Source: an uncultured Bacteroidales bacterium | GTDB taxonomy: Bacteria; Bacteroidota; Bacteroidia; Bacteroidales; UBA932 | Assembly (NCBI GenBank): GCA_946410455.1 | Contig: CAMKAJ010000014.1 | Coordinates: forward strand, 1 to 53,015 | Direction of reading: 5' to 3' | DNA length: 53,015 nt | In this document: piece by piece, positions 26,653 to 35,036 of the stretch | Layout of the letters: every line of letters begins with the position of its first letter | Numbering within the stretch: position 1 is the stretch's first letter | Made by a program: the position numbers and the translations under genes | Notes under the pieces: generated by a model | Told to the model about the DNA's origin: nothing | The model's database searches: none | What the model saw: only the letters and a program-made list of their open reading frames with translations

Positions 26653-27465
26653 CTATCGGAGCATCTCCAGCGCCTGCTCCAGGCTGAGTGCCTGCGAGAT
26701 GTCGTAACCGCCGTTGCGGGTGCGGCGCAGGGAGCCCAGGAAAGCGCCGCCGCCCAGGGCCTCGCCCAGGTCGCGGGCCAGGGCGCGAATGTAAGTGCCC
26801 TTGGAGCAATCTACCAGTATCTCGGCGTGCTTGAGATTGTAAGAGCGCACGTCTGCTACGTTTATGCGTCCGTGCCCATCGGTGGCAGGAATCGGCTCCG
26901 GGGCTCGGAAGTGCTCGCTGAAGCTGAGCAGCTCCAGGCCGTAAATGTTTATCAATGAAGATTGAAGCACGTCTCCCGGATCGAAGGCCTCACCCCTTGC
27001 TGCAGCCTCGCGCAGCAGGCGGCGGGCAGTCTCGTAGGCTCTCACTCCGTCCACCGACTTTGCGCTGAAGAGTGGCGCCACCTGTCTGTGCTCGCCCACA
27101 AAAGAGGGGAGTATGCTCCGCAGGCTTTCGGCCGTCACGGCTTCTGAGGGGCAGATACGGTCTATATCTTTTTCCAGGTCGTACGAGGGAGTTACCGCTC
27201 CAAAGCAGACGCCTGCAATGTATTGTTTGCAGGAGGCCTGCAGCTCCTCGGCCCGGCGGGTGGCAGGCCCAATGCAGACCAGGAGTATGCCCGTGGCCAG
27301 AGGGTCCAGGGTTCCGGCGTGCCCTACCTTAAGATTCTTCTTCCCGAAGTGCCTGCATGCCGCCCACTTTATCTTGCGCACAAGGTCGGCGGAGGTCCAG
27401 CGGTAGGGCTTGTCTATCGGCAAGACTATTCCGTCGGGGTAATCTTCTATGTTGTTGGAGAACAC
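26653..27465 (-). CDS. truB: tRNA pseudouridine(55) synthase TruB
   Basis: Makes pseudouridine-55 in the T-loop of tRNAs; cytoplasmic. The catalytic Asp lies in HAGTLDPLATGILLVCIG, with the N-terminal family start GIVLPIDKPYRWTSADLVRKIK and the later KGTYIRALARDLGEALG. I place the start at a GTG whose first base is the last base of the rpiB TAG stop (TAGTG at 27463-27467), giving 270 residues, the normal length, and translational coupling. A longer reading from 27531 would add 22 residues (MAGNGVCRRQARAQ...) overlapping rpiB, without family support. Last gene of a four-gene minus-strand operon. Confidence 0.93.
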   Translation of the reverse strand: MFSNNIEDYPDGIVLPIDKPYRWTSADLVRKIKWAACRHFGKKNLKVGHAGTLDPLATGILLVCIGPATRRAEELQASCKQYIAGVCFGAVTPSYDLEKDIDRICPSEAVTAESLRSILPSFVGEHRQVAPLFSAKSVDGVRAYETARRLLREAAARGEAFDPGDVLQSSLINIYGLELLSFSEHFRAPEPIPATDGHGRINVADVRSYNLKHAEILVDCSKGTYIRALARDLGEALGGGAFLGSLRRTRNGGYDISQALSLEQALEMLR

Positions 27466-27896
27466 TATTTCAGGGGGATTTTGTGTATCCTGCGCTCGTG
27501 CCTGCCTCCGGCAAACTCCGTTACCAGCCATTCGCGCACCATGCTCACCACCATGCGATAGCTTGCAAAGCGTGCGGGAACCACAAGCACGTTTGCCAGG
27601 TTATGTTCCTTGACCAGATGTGCAATAGCAGTATTCCAGGCCAGCCCGGCGCGAATGCCCTGATGCTTGTTGAGGGTGATGGCCATGCCGTTGCCAGTGC
27701 CGCAGATGGCTATGCCCTTATCTACCTTGCCGCTCTCTACGGCCTCGGCGAGGGGGTGCGCAAAATCTGCGTAGTCGCAGGAATCTTCTGTGTCGGTGCC
27801 GAAGTTAAGCACCTTGTATCCTTTGCCCTCAAGATACTTGACGAGCTTGTTCTTGTATTCCACGCCGGCGTGGTCGTTGCAGATGCCTATCGTCAT
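27465..27896 (-). CDS. rpiB: Ribose-5-phosphate isomerase B
   Basis: Interconverts ribose-5-phosphate and ribulose-5-phosphate in the pentose phosphate pathway. The 143-residue product is full length, with ICNDHAGVEYKN at the N-terminus, the catalytic-Cys loop ICGTGNGMAITLNKHQGIRAG (Cys about 65) and the C-terminal REWLVTEFAGGRHERRI. Its ATG overlaps the stop of the upstream glycosyltransferase by four bases (ATGA), and its stop overlaps the truB start by one base. Confidence 0.96.
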   Translation of the reverse strand: MTIGICNDHAGVEYKNKLVKYLEGKGYKVLNFGTDTEDSCDYADFAHPLAEAVESGKVDKGIAICGTGNGMAITLNKHQGIRAGLAWNTAIAHLVKEHNLANVLVVPARFASYRMVVSMVREWLVTEFAGGRHERRIHKIPLK

Positions 27897-28843
27897 AGCT
27901 CTTCCTTTATATTATATGTGTTTCGTTCTGGTGCGGAGCGGGCTATCATCTCTCCCAGCAGACCTGCAAGGAAAAGCAGCACGCCCAGGATTACGGCCAG
28001 CAGGGCCAGGTAGAACAGCGGCTGGTCTGTGACTGCGCGGAACTTGAGTCCCTGCGCCTGATGCACGAGCTTTGCTGCAATAATCCAGACGGTCATCACG
28101 AATCCCGCAAGGAACATCACCAGGCCGGTGGTGCCGAAGAAATGCATGGGCCTCTTGCCGAAGGTGCTCAGGAACCACAGGCTCTGCAGGTCCAGGAATC
28201 CGTTCACAAAGCGCTCAAGGCCGAATTTGCTCTTGCCGTATTTGCGCTTCTCGTGGTGTACCTCCTTTTCGCCAATTTTCCCGAAGCCGGCATTCTTGGC
28301 GAGGTAGGGGATGTAGCGGTGCATCTCGCCGTAAACCTCAACGCTCTTCACCACCTCGCGGCGGTATGCCTTGAGGCCGCAGTTCATGTCGTGCAGCTTG
28401 ATGCCGGTTACGCGGCGGGCTGTGGCATTATAGAGTTTGGACGGCAGGTTCTTGGTGAGGGCGTTGTCTTTGCGCTGCTTCTTCCATCCGCTTACGAGGT
28501 CCAGGCCGTCTTCTACGATCATGCGCCTCATCGCCGGAATCTCAGCAGGGTCGTCCTGCAGGTCGGCATCCATGGTAACTACTATATCGCCCTGTGCCCT
28601 CTCGAATCCGCAGTACAATGCGGCAGATTTGCCATAATTCCGGCGAAAGCGTACTCCCTTGACGCACGCGTCGGCGGCCGAGAGCTCGCGGATGCATTCC
28701 CAGGAGCCGTCGGTGCTGCCGTCGTCTATAAACAGAATCTCGTAGCTCCAGGCATGCTCCTTCATTACGGCTGCGATGCGCTCCCTGAGCTCTGGCAGTG
28801 ATTCGCGCTCGTTGAGCAGCGGCACTATCACGGAAATATCCAT
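27893..28843 (-). CDS. Family 2 glycosyltransferase, dolichol-phosphate mannosyltransferase/GtrB type
   Basis: Membrane-attached GT-A enzyme of 316 residues that moves a sugar from a nucleotide donor to a polyprenyl phosphate carrier. Visible motifs are SVIVPLLNERESLPEL at the N-terminus, IDDGSTDGSWE near residue 40 and the metal-binding VTMDADLQDDPAEIP near 92. Two transmembrane helices lie in the last third (about 232-256 and 268-295), as in GtrB and related enzymes. The lipid-linked sugar would be used for O-antigen, lipid A or protein glycosylation; which one cannot be told here. Coupled to rpiB by a four-base overlap and three bases after the DUF4199 gene. Confidence 0.9.
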   Translation of the reverse strand: MDISVIVPLLNERESLPELRERIAAVMKEHAWSYEILFIDDGSTDGSWECIRELSAADACVKGVRFRRNYGKSAALYCGFERAQGDIVVTMDADLQDDPAEIPAMRRMIVEDGLDLVSGWKKQRKDNALTKNLPSKLYNATARRVTGIKLHDMNCGLKAYRREVVKSVEVYGEMHRYIPYLAKNAGFGKIGEKEVHHEKRKYGKSKFGLERFVNGFLDLQSLWFLSTFGKRPMHFFGTTGLVMFLAGFVMTVWIIAAKLVHQAQGLKFRAVTDQPLFYLALLAVILGVLLFLAGLLGEMIARSAPERNTYNIKEEL

Positions 28844-28846
28844 AAG

Positions 28847-29410
28847 CTATTGGTTATCGATGTCTTCGAACGGGTTGCGGGAAGGAATATTGCGGGAGAA
28901 GATGGCTGCCAGCACGGTCCCGAAGAACCAGCACCACAGCAGGTTGGTAAAGAAAGTGATGGTGGGCAACTTGGGCACCAGTTCCTGTATAGTTTCCATC
29001 TGCGCCTCCGTGAGCATGTTTTCGTATGCTGCCATGGCTACATCCATCGCGTCCTTCAGTTCATTTGGCTGGATAAACATGGTCCAGGCAAGGGAGAATC
29101 CTGCATACAGCAGGGCGGAGAGCAGGGCGGTGGCGGTGCCGAAGCGGAAGCTGTCGCCGTTGCTTATCCCCTCGTGGGAAGCTGCATATTTCTGCATGAA
29201 GTACTTCATCAGCCTGATGCACAGGTAGAACTTGAATGCCCACAGCAGAAGGCTCGCTACATTGATTACAGCTGCGCCTACGCCTGAAGCGTTAATCTTG
29301 CCCGTCAGCGAGTTTATGACCATGTAGGCAATTGCCACCAAGCCAAGTACCAGACCGCTGCGCGCCGCGTCGTTCCAGGTACCCTTTCTTTCAAACGTAT
29401 TATCATTCAT
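28847..29410 (-). CDS. DUF4199 family membrane protein
   Basis: A 187-residue inner-membrane protein of a Bacteroidota-specific family with no known function. Four hydrophobic segments are visible ([18 protein letters not shown]; a second beginning [50 protein letters not shown]), with the usual helical hydrophilic stretch before the last. I start at 29410 ([10 protein letters not shown]) because a TATATTTG box lies four bases upstream; a longer reading from 29452 would run through this box. It heads the operon with the GT2 gene, rpiB and truB. Confidence 0.82.
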   Translation of the reverse strand: MNDNTFERKGTWNDAARSGLVLGLVAIAYMVINSLTGKINASGVGAAVINVASLLLWAFKFYLCIRLMKYFMQKYAASHEGISNGDSFRFGTATALLSALLYAGFSLAWTMFIQPNELKDAMDVAMAAYENMLTEAQMETIQELVPKLPTITFFTNLLWCWFFGTVLAAIFSRNIPSRNPFEDIDNQ

Positions 29411-29414
29411 ATCA

Positions 29415-29422
29415 CAAATATA
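29415..29422 (-). promoter_or_regulatory. Promoter -7 box (TATATTTG) for the DUF4199-GT2-rpiB-truB operon
   Basis: The minus strand reads TATATTTG, a full consensus match, ending four bases before the ATG at 29410. The spacing is the same as for the first gene of the window and again predicts a leaderless or nearly leaderless transcript. Confidence 0.5.
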
Positions 29423-29434
29423 TGATATTTTTTG

Positions 29435-29442
29435 TAACTTTG
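29435..29442 (+). promoter_or_regulatory. thrS promoter -7 box (TAACTTTG)
   Basis: TAACTTTG matches TAnnTTTG and lies 24 bases before the thrS ATG at 29467. It sits head-to-head with the DUF4199 promoter in a 56-base divergent gap. It also argues against any longer N-terminus for ThrRS. Confidence 0.6.
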
Positions 29443-29466
29443 CAGATTGCAAACAAAAACAATTTT

Positions 29467-31254
29467 ATGTTGACATTAGCTTTTACAGATGGAACCATCC
29501 GTCCCTGGGACGATGAGCAGACAAAACACATATTCTGGCACTCCTCAGCCCACCTCATGGCGGAGGCTCTTGAGGCTCTTTACCCCGGCGTGCGCTTTGG
29601 CGTGGGCCCGGCAGTAGAGACCGGTTTCTACTACGACGTAGATCTTGGAGACGCCCAGATAAGCGAGGCGGACCTCAAGAAGATAGAAGACAAGATGATA
29701 GAGCTGGCACGCTCCAAGGAAACTTTCGAGCGTACCGAGGTATCCAAGGCAGATGCTCTCAAGTACTTTACCGAGAAGGGCGATCCCTACAAGGTAGAAC
29801 TTATCCAGGACCTTGAAGACGGCACCATCACCTTCTACAAGAACGGCAATTTCACAGATCTCTGCCGTGGTCCTCATGTAAAGCATGTAGATGATATCAA
29901 GGCAGTTAAGCTCACCGCCATTGCCGGTGCTTACTGGAAGGGCGACCAGAACCGCCAGCAGCTTACCCGTATCTACGGCGTCACCTTCCCCAAGAAGAGC
30001 ATGCTCGACGAGTATCTGCAGATGGTAGAAGAGGCCAAGAAGCGCGACCACCGTAAGCTTGGCAAGGAAATGGAGCTCTTTACCTTCTCTGGCCGCGTAG
30101 GTCTGGGCCTGCCTCTCTGGCTGCCCCGTGGCGCAGTGATGCGCAACATACTGGAGAACTTCCTCCGCGCCAAGCAGGCCGAGATGGGGTACCTGCCCGT
30201 GGTTACTCCGCATATCGGCAGCAAGGAGCTCTATGTAACCTCCGGCCACTATGCAAAGTACGGCAAGGATTCGTTCCAGCCTATTCATACTCCGCAGGAG
30301 GGCGAAGAGTACATGCTCAAGCCCATGAACTGCCCTCACCACTGCGAGATTTTCCGCAGTTCTCCCCGCTCTTACCGCGACCTTCCCCTGCGTTTTGCAG
30401 AATTCGGTACGGTTTACCGTTACGAGCAGAGCGGTGAACTCCACGGACTTACCCGCGTGCGCGGCTTTACCCAGGACGACGCCCACCTCTTCTGCCGCCC
30501 CGACCAGCTGCAGGAGGAGTTCGAGAAGGTTATCGACCTCATCCTCTATGTCTTCAAGACGCTCAAGATGACGGACTACATGGCCCAGGTCTCCCTGCGC
30601 GACCCCAAGAACAAAGAGAAGTACATCGGCTCCGACGAGAACTGGGACAAGGCAGAGAAGGCTATCATCGACGCCGCCGAGAAGAAGGGACTCAAGACCG
30701 TAGTAGAGCTTGGCGAGGCCGCTTTCTACGGGCCCAAGCTGGACTTTATGGTAAAGGATGCCATAGGCCGCAAGTGGCAGCTCGGCACCATCCAGGTAGA
30801 TTACAACCTGCCCGAGCGCTTCGAACTTGAGTTTACCGATGCCGACGGCAGCAAGCAGCGCCCGGTGATGATCCACCGCGCCCCCTTCGGCTCCCTGGAG
30901 CGCTTTACCGCAGTGGTGCTCGAACACACCGCCGGACACCTCCCCGTGTGGCTCTCGCCAGACCAGGTCAAAGTGCTGCCAATCAGCGAAAAATATGCAG
31001 ATTATGCAGAAAAAGTTTGCGAATTACTTAAAAATTCCGATATTCGCGCTTCCATAGACTCTCGCAACGAGACACTGGGCAAGAGGATTCGTGAGATTTC
31101 CCTTCTGAGAGTGCCTGTAATTGTGATTGTCGGTGAAAAAGAGGCTACTGATGGCACCGTCTCCGTACGCAGGGAGGGTGTCGATCAGGGCGCTATGACT
31201 GTAGAACAATTTATAAATTACATTAACACAGCGGTTGCTGAAGAATTAGCTTGA
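29467..31254 (+). CDS. thrS: Threonine--tRNA ligase lacking the N-terminal TGS domain
   Basis: Class II aminoacyl-tRNA synthetase, 595 residues instead of about 640-650. The editing domain is present with its zinc/editing motifs HSSAH (about residues 25-29) and CRGPHVKH. The catalytic domain has motif 2 ([26 protein letters not shown]), the zinc-binding Cys in [10 protein letters not shown], and motif 3 ([15 protein letters not shown]). The anticodon-binding domain follows ([16 protein letters not shown]). The N-terminus reads [29 protein letters not shown] in effect: the first TGS strand is followed directly by the start of the editing domain, so about 50 residues of TGS seem deleted in frame. 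The infC ATG overlaps its TGA by one base. Confidence 0.95.
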   Translation: MLTLAFTDGTIRPWDDEQTKHIFWHSSAHLMAEALEALYPGVRFGVGPAVETGFYYDVDLGDAQISEADLKKIEDKMIELARSKETFERTEVSKADALKYFTEKGDPYKVELIQDLEDGTITFYKNGNFTDLCRGPHVKHVDDIKAVKLTAIAGAYWKGDQNRQQLTRIYGVTFPKKSMLDEYLQMVEEAKKRDHRKLGKEMELFTFSGRVGLGLPLWLPRGAVMRNILENFLRAKQAEMGYLPVVTPHIGSKELYVTSGHYAKYGKDSFQPIHTPQEGEEYMLKPMNCPHHCEIFRSSPRSYRDLPLRFAEFGTVYRYEQSGELHGLTRVRGFTQDDAHLFCRPDQLQEEFEKVIDLILYVFKTLKMTDYMAQVSLRDPKNKEKYIGSDENWDKAEKAIIDAAEKKGLKTVVELGEAAFYGPKLDFMVKDAIGRKWQLGTIQVDYNLPERFELEFTDADGSKQRPVMIHRAPFGSLERFTAVVLEHTAGHLPVWLSPDQVKVLPISEKYADYAEKVCELLKNSDIRASIDSRNETLGKRIREISLLRVPVIVIVGEKEATDGTVSVRREGVDQGAMTVEQFINYINTAVAEELA

Positions 31255-31844
31255 TGGCAGGACCATACAGACCAAAGCCGACCTACAAACCTGGAGGTCG
31301 CCGTCCGGACCCTCGTGGGGCACAAAAGGATGAGAACGAACTCAACATCAACGGGCAGATAACTGCTCCGCAGGTGCGCCTGGTGGGAGACAACATCCCC
31401 GAACCCGGCATCTGGCCCATCGCGAAGGCGATGGCGCTTGCAGACGAGCTCGAGCTCGACCTCGTGGAAATCAGCGCCAAGGCCGACCCTCCCGTGTGCA
31501 AGATTCTGGATTACCAGAAGTATCTGTACCAGCAGCGCAAGAAGGCCAAGGAGATGAAGTCCAACGCCGCCAAGGTGGTCATCAAGGAGATCCGCTTTGG
31601 GCCCAACACAGACGAGCACGACTTCCAGTTCAAGCTCAAGCATGCCCAGGAGTTCCTCCAGGAGGGATCCAAGGTAAAGGCATCCATATTCTTCCGTGGC
31701 CGGTCTATCATGTTCGCCGAGCAGGGCGAGAAGCAGCTTTTGCGCTTTGCCGTAGAGCTTGAGCCTTACGGACGCGCAGAGAATATGCCCACCCTCGAGG
31801 GAAAGCGAATGACCATGATGCTGGCCCCGCTGAAAAAGAAATAA
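31254..31844 (+). CDS. infC: Translation initiation factor IF-3
   Basis: Keeps ribosomal subunits apart and checks the initiator codon and tRNA. The 196-residue product has a basic Pro/Arg/Gly-rich extension (about 1-30) common in Bacteroidota, then the N-domain (LNINGQITAPQVRLVGDN, ELELDLVEISAKADPPVCKILDYQKYLY), a lysine-rich linker (QQRKKAKEMKSNAAKVVIKEIRFGPN) and the C-domain (KVKASIFFRGRSIMFAEQGEKQLLRF). The start is an ordinary ATG sharing its A with the thrS TGA; a TTG one codon earlier is ignored. Confidence 0.97.
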   Translation: MAGPYRPKPTYKPGGRRPDPRGAQKDENELNINGQITAPQVRLVGDNIPEPGIWPIAKAMALADELELDLVEISAKADPPVCKILDYQKYLYQQRKKAKEMKSNAAKVVIKEIRFGPNTDEHDFQFKLKHAQEFLQEGSKVKASIFFRGRSIMFAEQGEKQLLRFAVELEPYGRAENMPTLEGKRMTMMLAPLKKK

Positions 31845-31850
31845 CAGAAG

Positions 31851-31877
31851 GCGGCAGGTTTGCCCCTGCTGTCTTTT
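31851..31877 (+). terminator. Hairpin with T-run between infC and rpmI (attenuator candidate)
   Basis: An 8-bp stem (31851-31858 with 31865-31872, two G-T pairs) with a six-base loop is followed by CTTTT. It lies seven bases after infC. Since rpmI and rplT normally belong to the same operon, it may act as a partial terminator or an L20-linked control site. Confidence 0.5.
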
Positions 31878-31911
31878 ATACTATTTTATATTAATTTAAA
31901 GTTTAAAAACA

Positions 31912-32106
31912 ATGGCAAAGCTTAAAACCAACTCCGGTGCCAAAAAGCGTTTCACGCTTACCGGATCGGGAAAAATCAAGAGGAAGCATGCTTACCACAG
32001 CCACATCCTCACCAAGAAGACCAAAAAGCGTAAAAGAAATCTGGATCACTTCGCTCTCATCGAGAAGGCAGATGTGAACAGGGTAAAAGAAATGTTGGTT
32101 CTCTAA
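31912..32106 (+). CDS. rpmI: 50S ribosomal protein L35
   Basis: Small basic ribosomal protein of 64 residues. The family sequence is complete: [20 protein letters not shown] at the start and then [24 protein letters not shown]. It lies between infC and rplT as in most bacteria. The leader is AT-rich, with no clear Shine-Dalgarno sequence. Confidence 0.97.
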   Translation: MAKLKTNSGAKKRFTLTGSGKIKRKHAYHSHILTKKTKKRKRNLDHFALIEKADVNRVKEMLVL

Positions 32107-32118
32107 AAGTATTGAATT

Positions 32119-32463
32119 ATGCCTAGATCAGTTAACTCAGTCGCTTCACGCGCACGCCGCAAGAAGATTCTCAAGAGAACCCGCGGTAACTTCCTGTCAA
32201 GGAAAAATGTCTGGACAGTAGCAAAGAACACCTACGAGAAAGGTCTCACCTATGCTTATCGTGACCGCAAGGCCAAGAAGCGCAACTTCCGCGCCCTTTG
32301 GATCCAGCGTATCAACGCAGCAGCCCGTCAGTACGGAATTTCTTATTCCCAGTTCATGGGCAAGCTCGCAGCTCAGAACATAGGCCTCAACCGCAAGGTG
32401 CTCGCCGACCTGGCAATGAACAATCCCCAGGCGTTCGAAGCTATCATCAATTCTGTAAAATAA
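32119..32463 (+). CDS. rplT: 50S ribosomal protein L20
   Basis: Binds 23S rRNA directly and is needed early in 50S assembly; in some bacteria it also represses its own operon. The 114-residue product has the expected sequence: [20 protein letters not shown], then [36 protein letters not shown] and [17 protein letters not shown]. It begins 12 bases after rpmI and ends 11 bases before lepB. Confidence 0.97.
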   Translation: MPRSVNSVASRARRKKILKRTRGNFLSRKNVWTVAKNTYEKGLTYAYRDRKAKKRNFRALWIQRINAAARQYGISYSQFMGKLAAQNIGLNRKVLADLAMNNPQAFEAIINSVK

Positions 32464-32474
32464 ACAGAGAGTAA

Positions 32475-33632
32475 GTGAGCCCGAGGAAGAAGATAAGGAC
32501 CAAGAGCAAGTTCCTCAACTGGATTCTTGACTGGGTGGACGCCATACTGTTCGCAGTGGTGGTAGTTACGCTCATCAATGTATTCTGGTTCCAGTCCTTC
32601 AAGATTCCTTCCTCATCGATGGAGAGCAGCCTCTATACCGGAGACCATCTCTTCGTCAGCAAATTGACATACGGAGCAAGGCTCCCCATGACTCCTCTCA
32701 CCATCCCCTTTACGCACAACGTCATTGGCGGCAGCGAGTCTTATTCGACTTCTGTGCAATGGAAGTATAAGCGTCTGCCGGGATTCAGGGAGGTCCGCAG
32801 GGGAGACTGTGTAGTGTTCGGCTTCCCCAACGGGGATACCGTCCTCACCAAGGCGCCGGTCGAAGATTACCACGCAGTAGTGCGTTACATGGGCCGCGAG
32901 GCGGCGGTCAAGGCTTTAGGGCCGGTGATTGTCCGCCCTATGGACAAGAAAGACCACTATGTAAAGCGCTGCGTTGCGGTAGCCGGAGACACGCTGGAGG
33001 TGCGCGACGGCCTTGTTTGGGTGAACGGAGAGCAGCAGACTGTATGGCCCGGCGTTCAGTTGAGCTACAGGGTGGTGACTACCGGCAGGGAACTCAATCC
33101 CAAGGTGGTAGATAAGCTCGGACTCAATCTCGGCGAACTACGTTTTTCTTCTTCTCTTCCCGGTTATCCGGAGCTTCCCCTTACGGCGGAAATGTTGGAG
33201 AAGGTTAAAGAACTCAAGAACGTAGTGAGCGTAGAGCCGGTTCTGCAGACCGAGGTTTCCGACTGGAGGGAGATTTTCCCCTTCTCGCCCCTGTACAGCT
33301 GGTCAAGGGATTCCTTCGGCCCTCTGTGGATTCCCCGCAAGGGAGCTACGGTAGAGATTACCCCGGAGAACATTCCCCTCTACGAGCGCTTGATACGGGA
33401 TTACGAACACTCCGACGTGCAGGCTGCACTTGCAGCGGGCTCATATACTTTCCAGCAGGATTATTATTTCATGATGGGAGACAACAGGCACAATTCTCTG
33501 GACTCAAGATACTGGGGCTTCGTTCCTGAAGATCACGTGGTCGGAAGACCTGCAGTGATTTGGCTCTCAACCGACGCGGGGCGGAAATTCCCGCACAACA
33601 TAAGGTGGCGCAGATTCTTCAAATTTCTCTAA
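32475..33632 (+). CDS. lepB: Signal peptidase I
   Basis: Inner-membrane serine protease (Ser/Lys dyad) that removes Sec signal peptides; 385 residues. The transmembrane anchor is about residues 20-39. The catalytic Ser is in IPSSSMESS (S48) and the Lys in DHYVKRCVAVAGD (K164), with the S26 box MMGDNRHNSLDSRYWGFVPEDHVVGRP near the C-terminus. A large insert between the Lys box and the GDN box (about 195-330) is usual for Bacteroidota enzymes. The start is GTG at 32475, eleven bases after rplT. Position in a translation-factor operon suggests growth-linked expression. Confidence 0.93.
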   Translation: MSPRKKIRTKSKFLNWILDWVDAILFAVVVVTLINVFWFQSFKIPSSSMESSLYTGDHLFVSKLTYGARLPMTPLTIPFTHNVIGGSESYSTSVQWKYKRLPGFREVRRGDCVVFGFPNGDTVLTKAPVEDYHAVVRYMGREAAVKALGPVIVRPMDKKDHYVKRCVAVAGDTLEVRDGLVWVNGEQQTVWPGVQLSYRVVTTGRELNPKVVDKLGLNLGELRFSSSLPGYPELPLTAEMLEKVKELKNVVSVEPVLQTEVSDWREIFPFSPLYSWSRDSFGPLWIPRKGATVEITPENIPLYERLIRDYEHSDVQAALAAGSYTFQQDYYFMMGDNRHNSLDSRYWGFVPEDHVVGRPAVIWLSTDAGRKFPHNIRWRRFFKFL

Positions 33633-33639
33633 TAGCCAA

Positions 33640-33671
33640 TTTGGAAATCCGGGAAAATAGAGCGATATTTG
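33640..33671 (+). promoter_or_regulatory. rpmB promoter (TTTG - 20 bp - GATATTTG)
   Basis: TTTG at 33640-33643 and GATATTTG at 33664-33671 (one mismatch to TAnnTTTG) are 20 bases apart. This is the correct Bacteroides spacing, placed 37 bases before the rpmB ATG. Confidence 0.55.
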
Positions 33672-33708
33672 CAGCCCTCAATAAGAAAACAATAAAAATC
33701 AGATAGTT

Positions 33709-33951
33709 ATGGCAAAAGTTTGTCAAGTGACAGGAAGGAAAAGAATGAAAGGCAACAACGTTGCCCATTCTAAACTCCGCACCAAGCGCGACTTCTCCCT
33801 CAACCTCAAGAACAAGAGGTTCTGGAGCGAGGAGGAGCAGAGATACATCACCCTCAAAGTGTCCTGCAAGGGCATGAGGATCATCGAGAAGAACGGTCTT
33901 GAAGCTACGCTTCGCGAGGCTCAGAAGAAAGGATTGATTAACCTTGTTTAA
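33709..33951 (+). CDS. rpmB: 50S ribosomal protein L28
   Basis: A ribosomal protein of 80 residues with the full family start [20 protein letters not shown], then [19 protein letters not shown] and [20 protein letters not shown]. First gene of a three-gene cluster, with rpmG 11 bases later, typical of Bacteroidota. Confidence 0.97.
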   Translation: MAKVCQVTGRKRMKGNNVAHSKLRTKRDFSLNLKNKRFWSEEEQRYITLKVSCKGMRIIEKNGLEATLREAQKKGLINLV

Positions 33952-33962
33952 TTTTTACGATT

Positions 33963-34151
33963 ATGGCAAAGAAAGCAAAAGGAAACAGGGTGCAGGTCAT
34001 CCTCGAGTGCACAGAGCAGAAAGCTTCCGGAGTACCGGGCATTTCCCGCTACATCACTACCAAGAACAAGAAGAACACCCCCGACCGTCTGGAGCGTAAG
34101 AAATACAACCCTTACCTGAAGAAGGTCACTGTTCACCGTGAAATCAAATAA
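33963..34151 (+). CDS. rpmG: 50S ribosomal protein L33
   Basis: A 62-residue basic ribosomal protein. [19 protein letters not shown], then [35 protein letters not shown] fits the family. No CxxC zinc-ribbon pairs are present (only one Cys), so this is the zinc-independent form. It lies between rpmB and the DUF4295 small gene. Confidence 0.96.
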   Translation: MAKKAKGNRVQVILECTEQKASGVPGISRYITTKNKKNTPDRLERKKYNPYLKKVTVHREIK

Positions 34152-34169
34152 GTTATAGGAGATTAAATT

Positions 34170-34331
34170 ATGGCAAAGAAAGCCGTTGCAACCTTCGCAG
34201 CCAAGGCCGGTGCCAAGAGCATGGTCAAGTGCATCCGCATGGAGAAATCCCCCAAGACCGGCGCTTATGTTTTCACAGAGCAGCTGGTGGAAGCCGACAA
34301 GGCAAAAGACTTCTTCGCAAACAAGAAGTAA
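34170..34331 (+). CDS. DUF4295 family small protein (probable Bacteroidota ribosomal protein)
   Basis: A 53-residue basic protein, MAKKAVATFAAKAGAKSMVK at the start and FTEQLVEADKAKDFFANKK at the end. It is the DUF4295 family, found in Bacteroidota directly behind rpmB-rpmG as here. To my recollection, ribosome structures from Flavobacterium assigned a Bacteroidota-specific large-subunit protein (bL38) to this locus; I cannot verify this. An AGGAG lies at 34157-34161, eight bases before the ATG, unusual in a phylum where Shine-Dalgarno use is rare. Last gene before a strong terminator. Confidence 0.88.
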   Translation: MAKKAVATFAAKAGAKSMVKCIRMEKSPKTGAYVFTEQLVEADKAKDFFANKK

Positions 34332-34350
34332 ACTGCCCCACATTCTTTAA

Positions 34351-34386
34351 AAAGATGACCGGTATTGCTGCCGGTCATCTTTTTTT
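34351..34386 (+). terminator. Intrinsic terminator after the rpmB-rpmG-DUF4295 cluster
   Basis: A perfect 10-bp stem (34353-34362 with 34371-34380) with flanking A/T pairs and an eight-base loop runs into a six-T tract. This clearly separates the ribosomal cluster from the sigma-factor operon that follows. Confidence 0.93.
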
Positions 34387-34399
34387 GTGAAAAATCAAC

Positions 34400-34407
34400 T
34401 ATATTTG
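34400..34407 (+). promoter_or_regulatory. Promoter -7 box (TATATTTG) for the ECF sigma operon
   Basis: TATATTTG is a full match to the primary-sigma -7 element and lies 22 bases before the sigma-factor ATG. The -33 element is weak because the terminator occupies that region. It suggests that the regulatory genes have a basal housekeeping promoter. Nothing comparable is seen in the four bases before susC. Confidence 0.5.
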
Positions 34408-34429
34408 CAGAACAGATTCGACCACATAA

Positions 34430-34996
34430 ATGACGGATATTGATTTTACAAGAGTGTATATGGACACCTACAAGGACCTATGTCTCCTTGCCCTCAGGTA
34501 TGTACATTCTGTTTCCGTCGCAGAGGATATAGTGCAGGATTCTTTCTGTAAGATATTGATTCGCAGGCCCGAAGTGTTCCGTTTCGAAGATAGTTCCAGG
34601 ATAAGGGCTTATATGTGGAGAACAGTTCGTAATAATGCCGTGGATTGGTGCCGCAAGAATTCCGGCAAATCTGCAAGCCTTGAGGAAAGGGCCTTGGATG
34701 CAGAGATTTCTGTAATGCTAGACGATTTGTTTACCCCTGAGAATTACGGCGCTTTTGATTATGATGTCTTGACCAGAACTCTTGATGAGGTTATCTCAGG
34801 ACTGCCGCCCAGGGCACATGAGGTTTTTATGCTCCGTAGAGACAAGGGTTTGTCTAACAACGAAGTTGCCAGCAAGTTGGGCGTTTCTGTAAAGGCGGTA
34901 GAAAAGCAGATGACGATTTCTCTTAAGCGCATCAAGCGTGCCTTCATGGAGAAGGGAATACCTTTTGTGTACTTGCTCTTACTTTTTCTTGCATAA
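34430..34996 (+). CDS. ECF RNA polymerase sigma-70 factor (Bacteroidota, FecI-like)
   Basis: A 188-residue alternative sigma factor. Region 2 is visible as YMDTYKDLCLLALRYVHSVSVAEDIVQDSFCKILIR with MWRTVRNNAVDWCRK. Region 4 has LPPRAHEVFMLRRDKGLSNNEVASKLGVSVKAVEKQMTISLKRIK, the helix-turn-helix that reads the -35 element. A short hydrophobic C-terminal tail (VYLLLLFLA) occurs in many Bacteroidota family members. A FecR gene 40 bases downstream and an STN-bearing SusC after that make it the cytoplasmic end of a trans-envelope signalling chain, most likely acting on this same operon. Confidence 0.92.
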   Translation: MTDIDFTRVYMDTYKDLCLLALRYVHSVSVAEDIVQDSFCKILIRRPEVFRFEDSSRIRAYMWRTVRNNAVDWCRKNSGKSASLEERALDAEISVMLDDLFTPENYGAFDYDVLTRTLDEVISGLPPRAHEVFMLRRDKGLSNNEVASKLGVSVKAVEKQMTISLKRIKRAFMEKGIPFVYLLLLFLA

Positions 34997-35036
34997 AACG
35001 GTAGGGTAGTCTTTCTTTTTTTCGTGGTTAGCATTG

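Noticed and set aside
29545..30939. Minus-strand open frame (464 codons) opposite thrS
   Set aside because: The plus strand encodes an unmistakable threonyl-tRNA synthetase.
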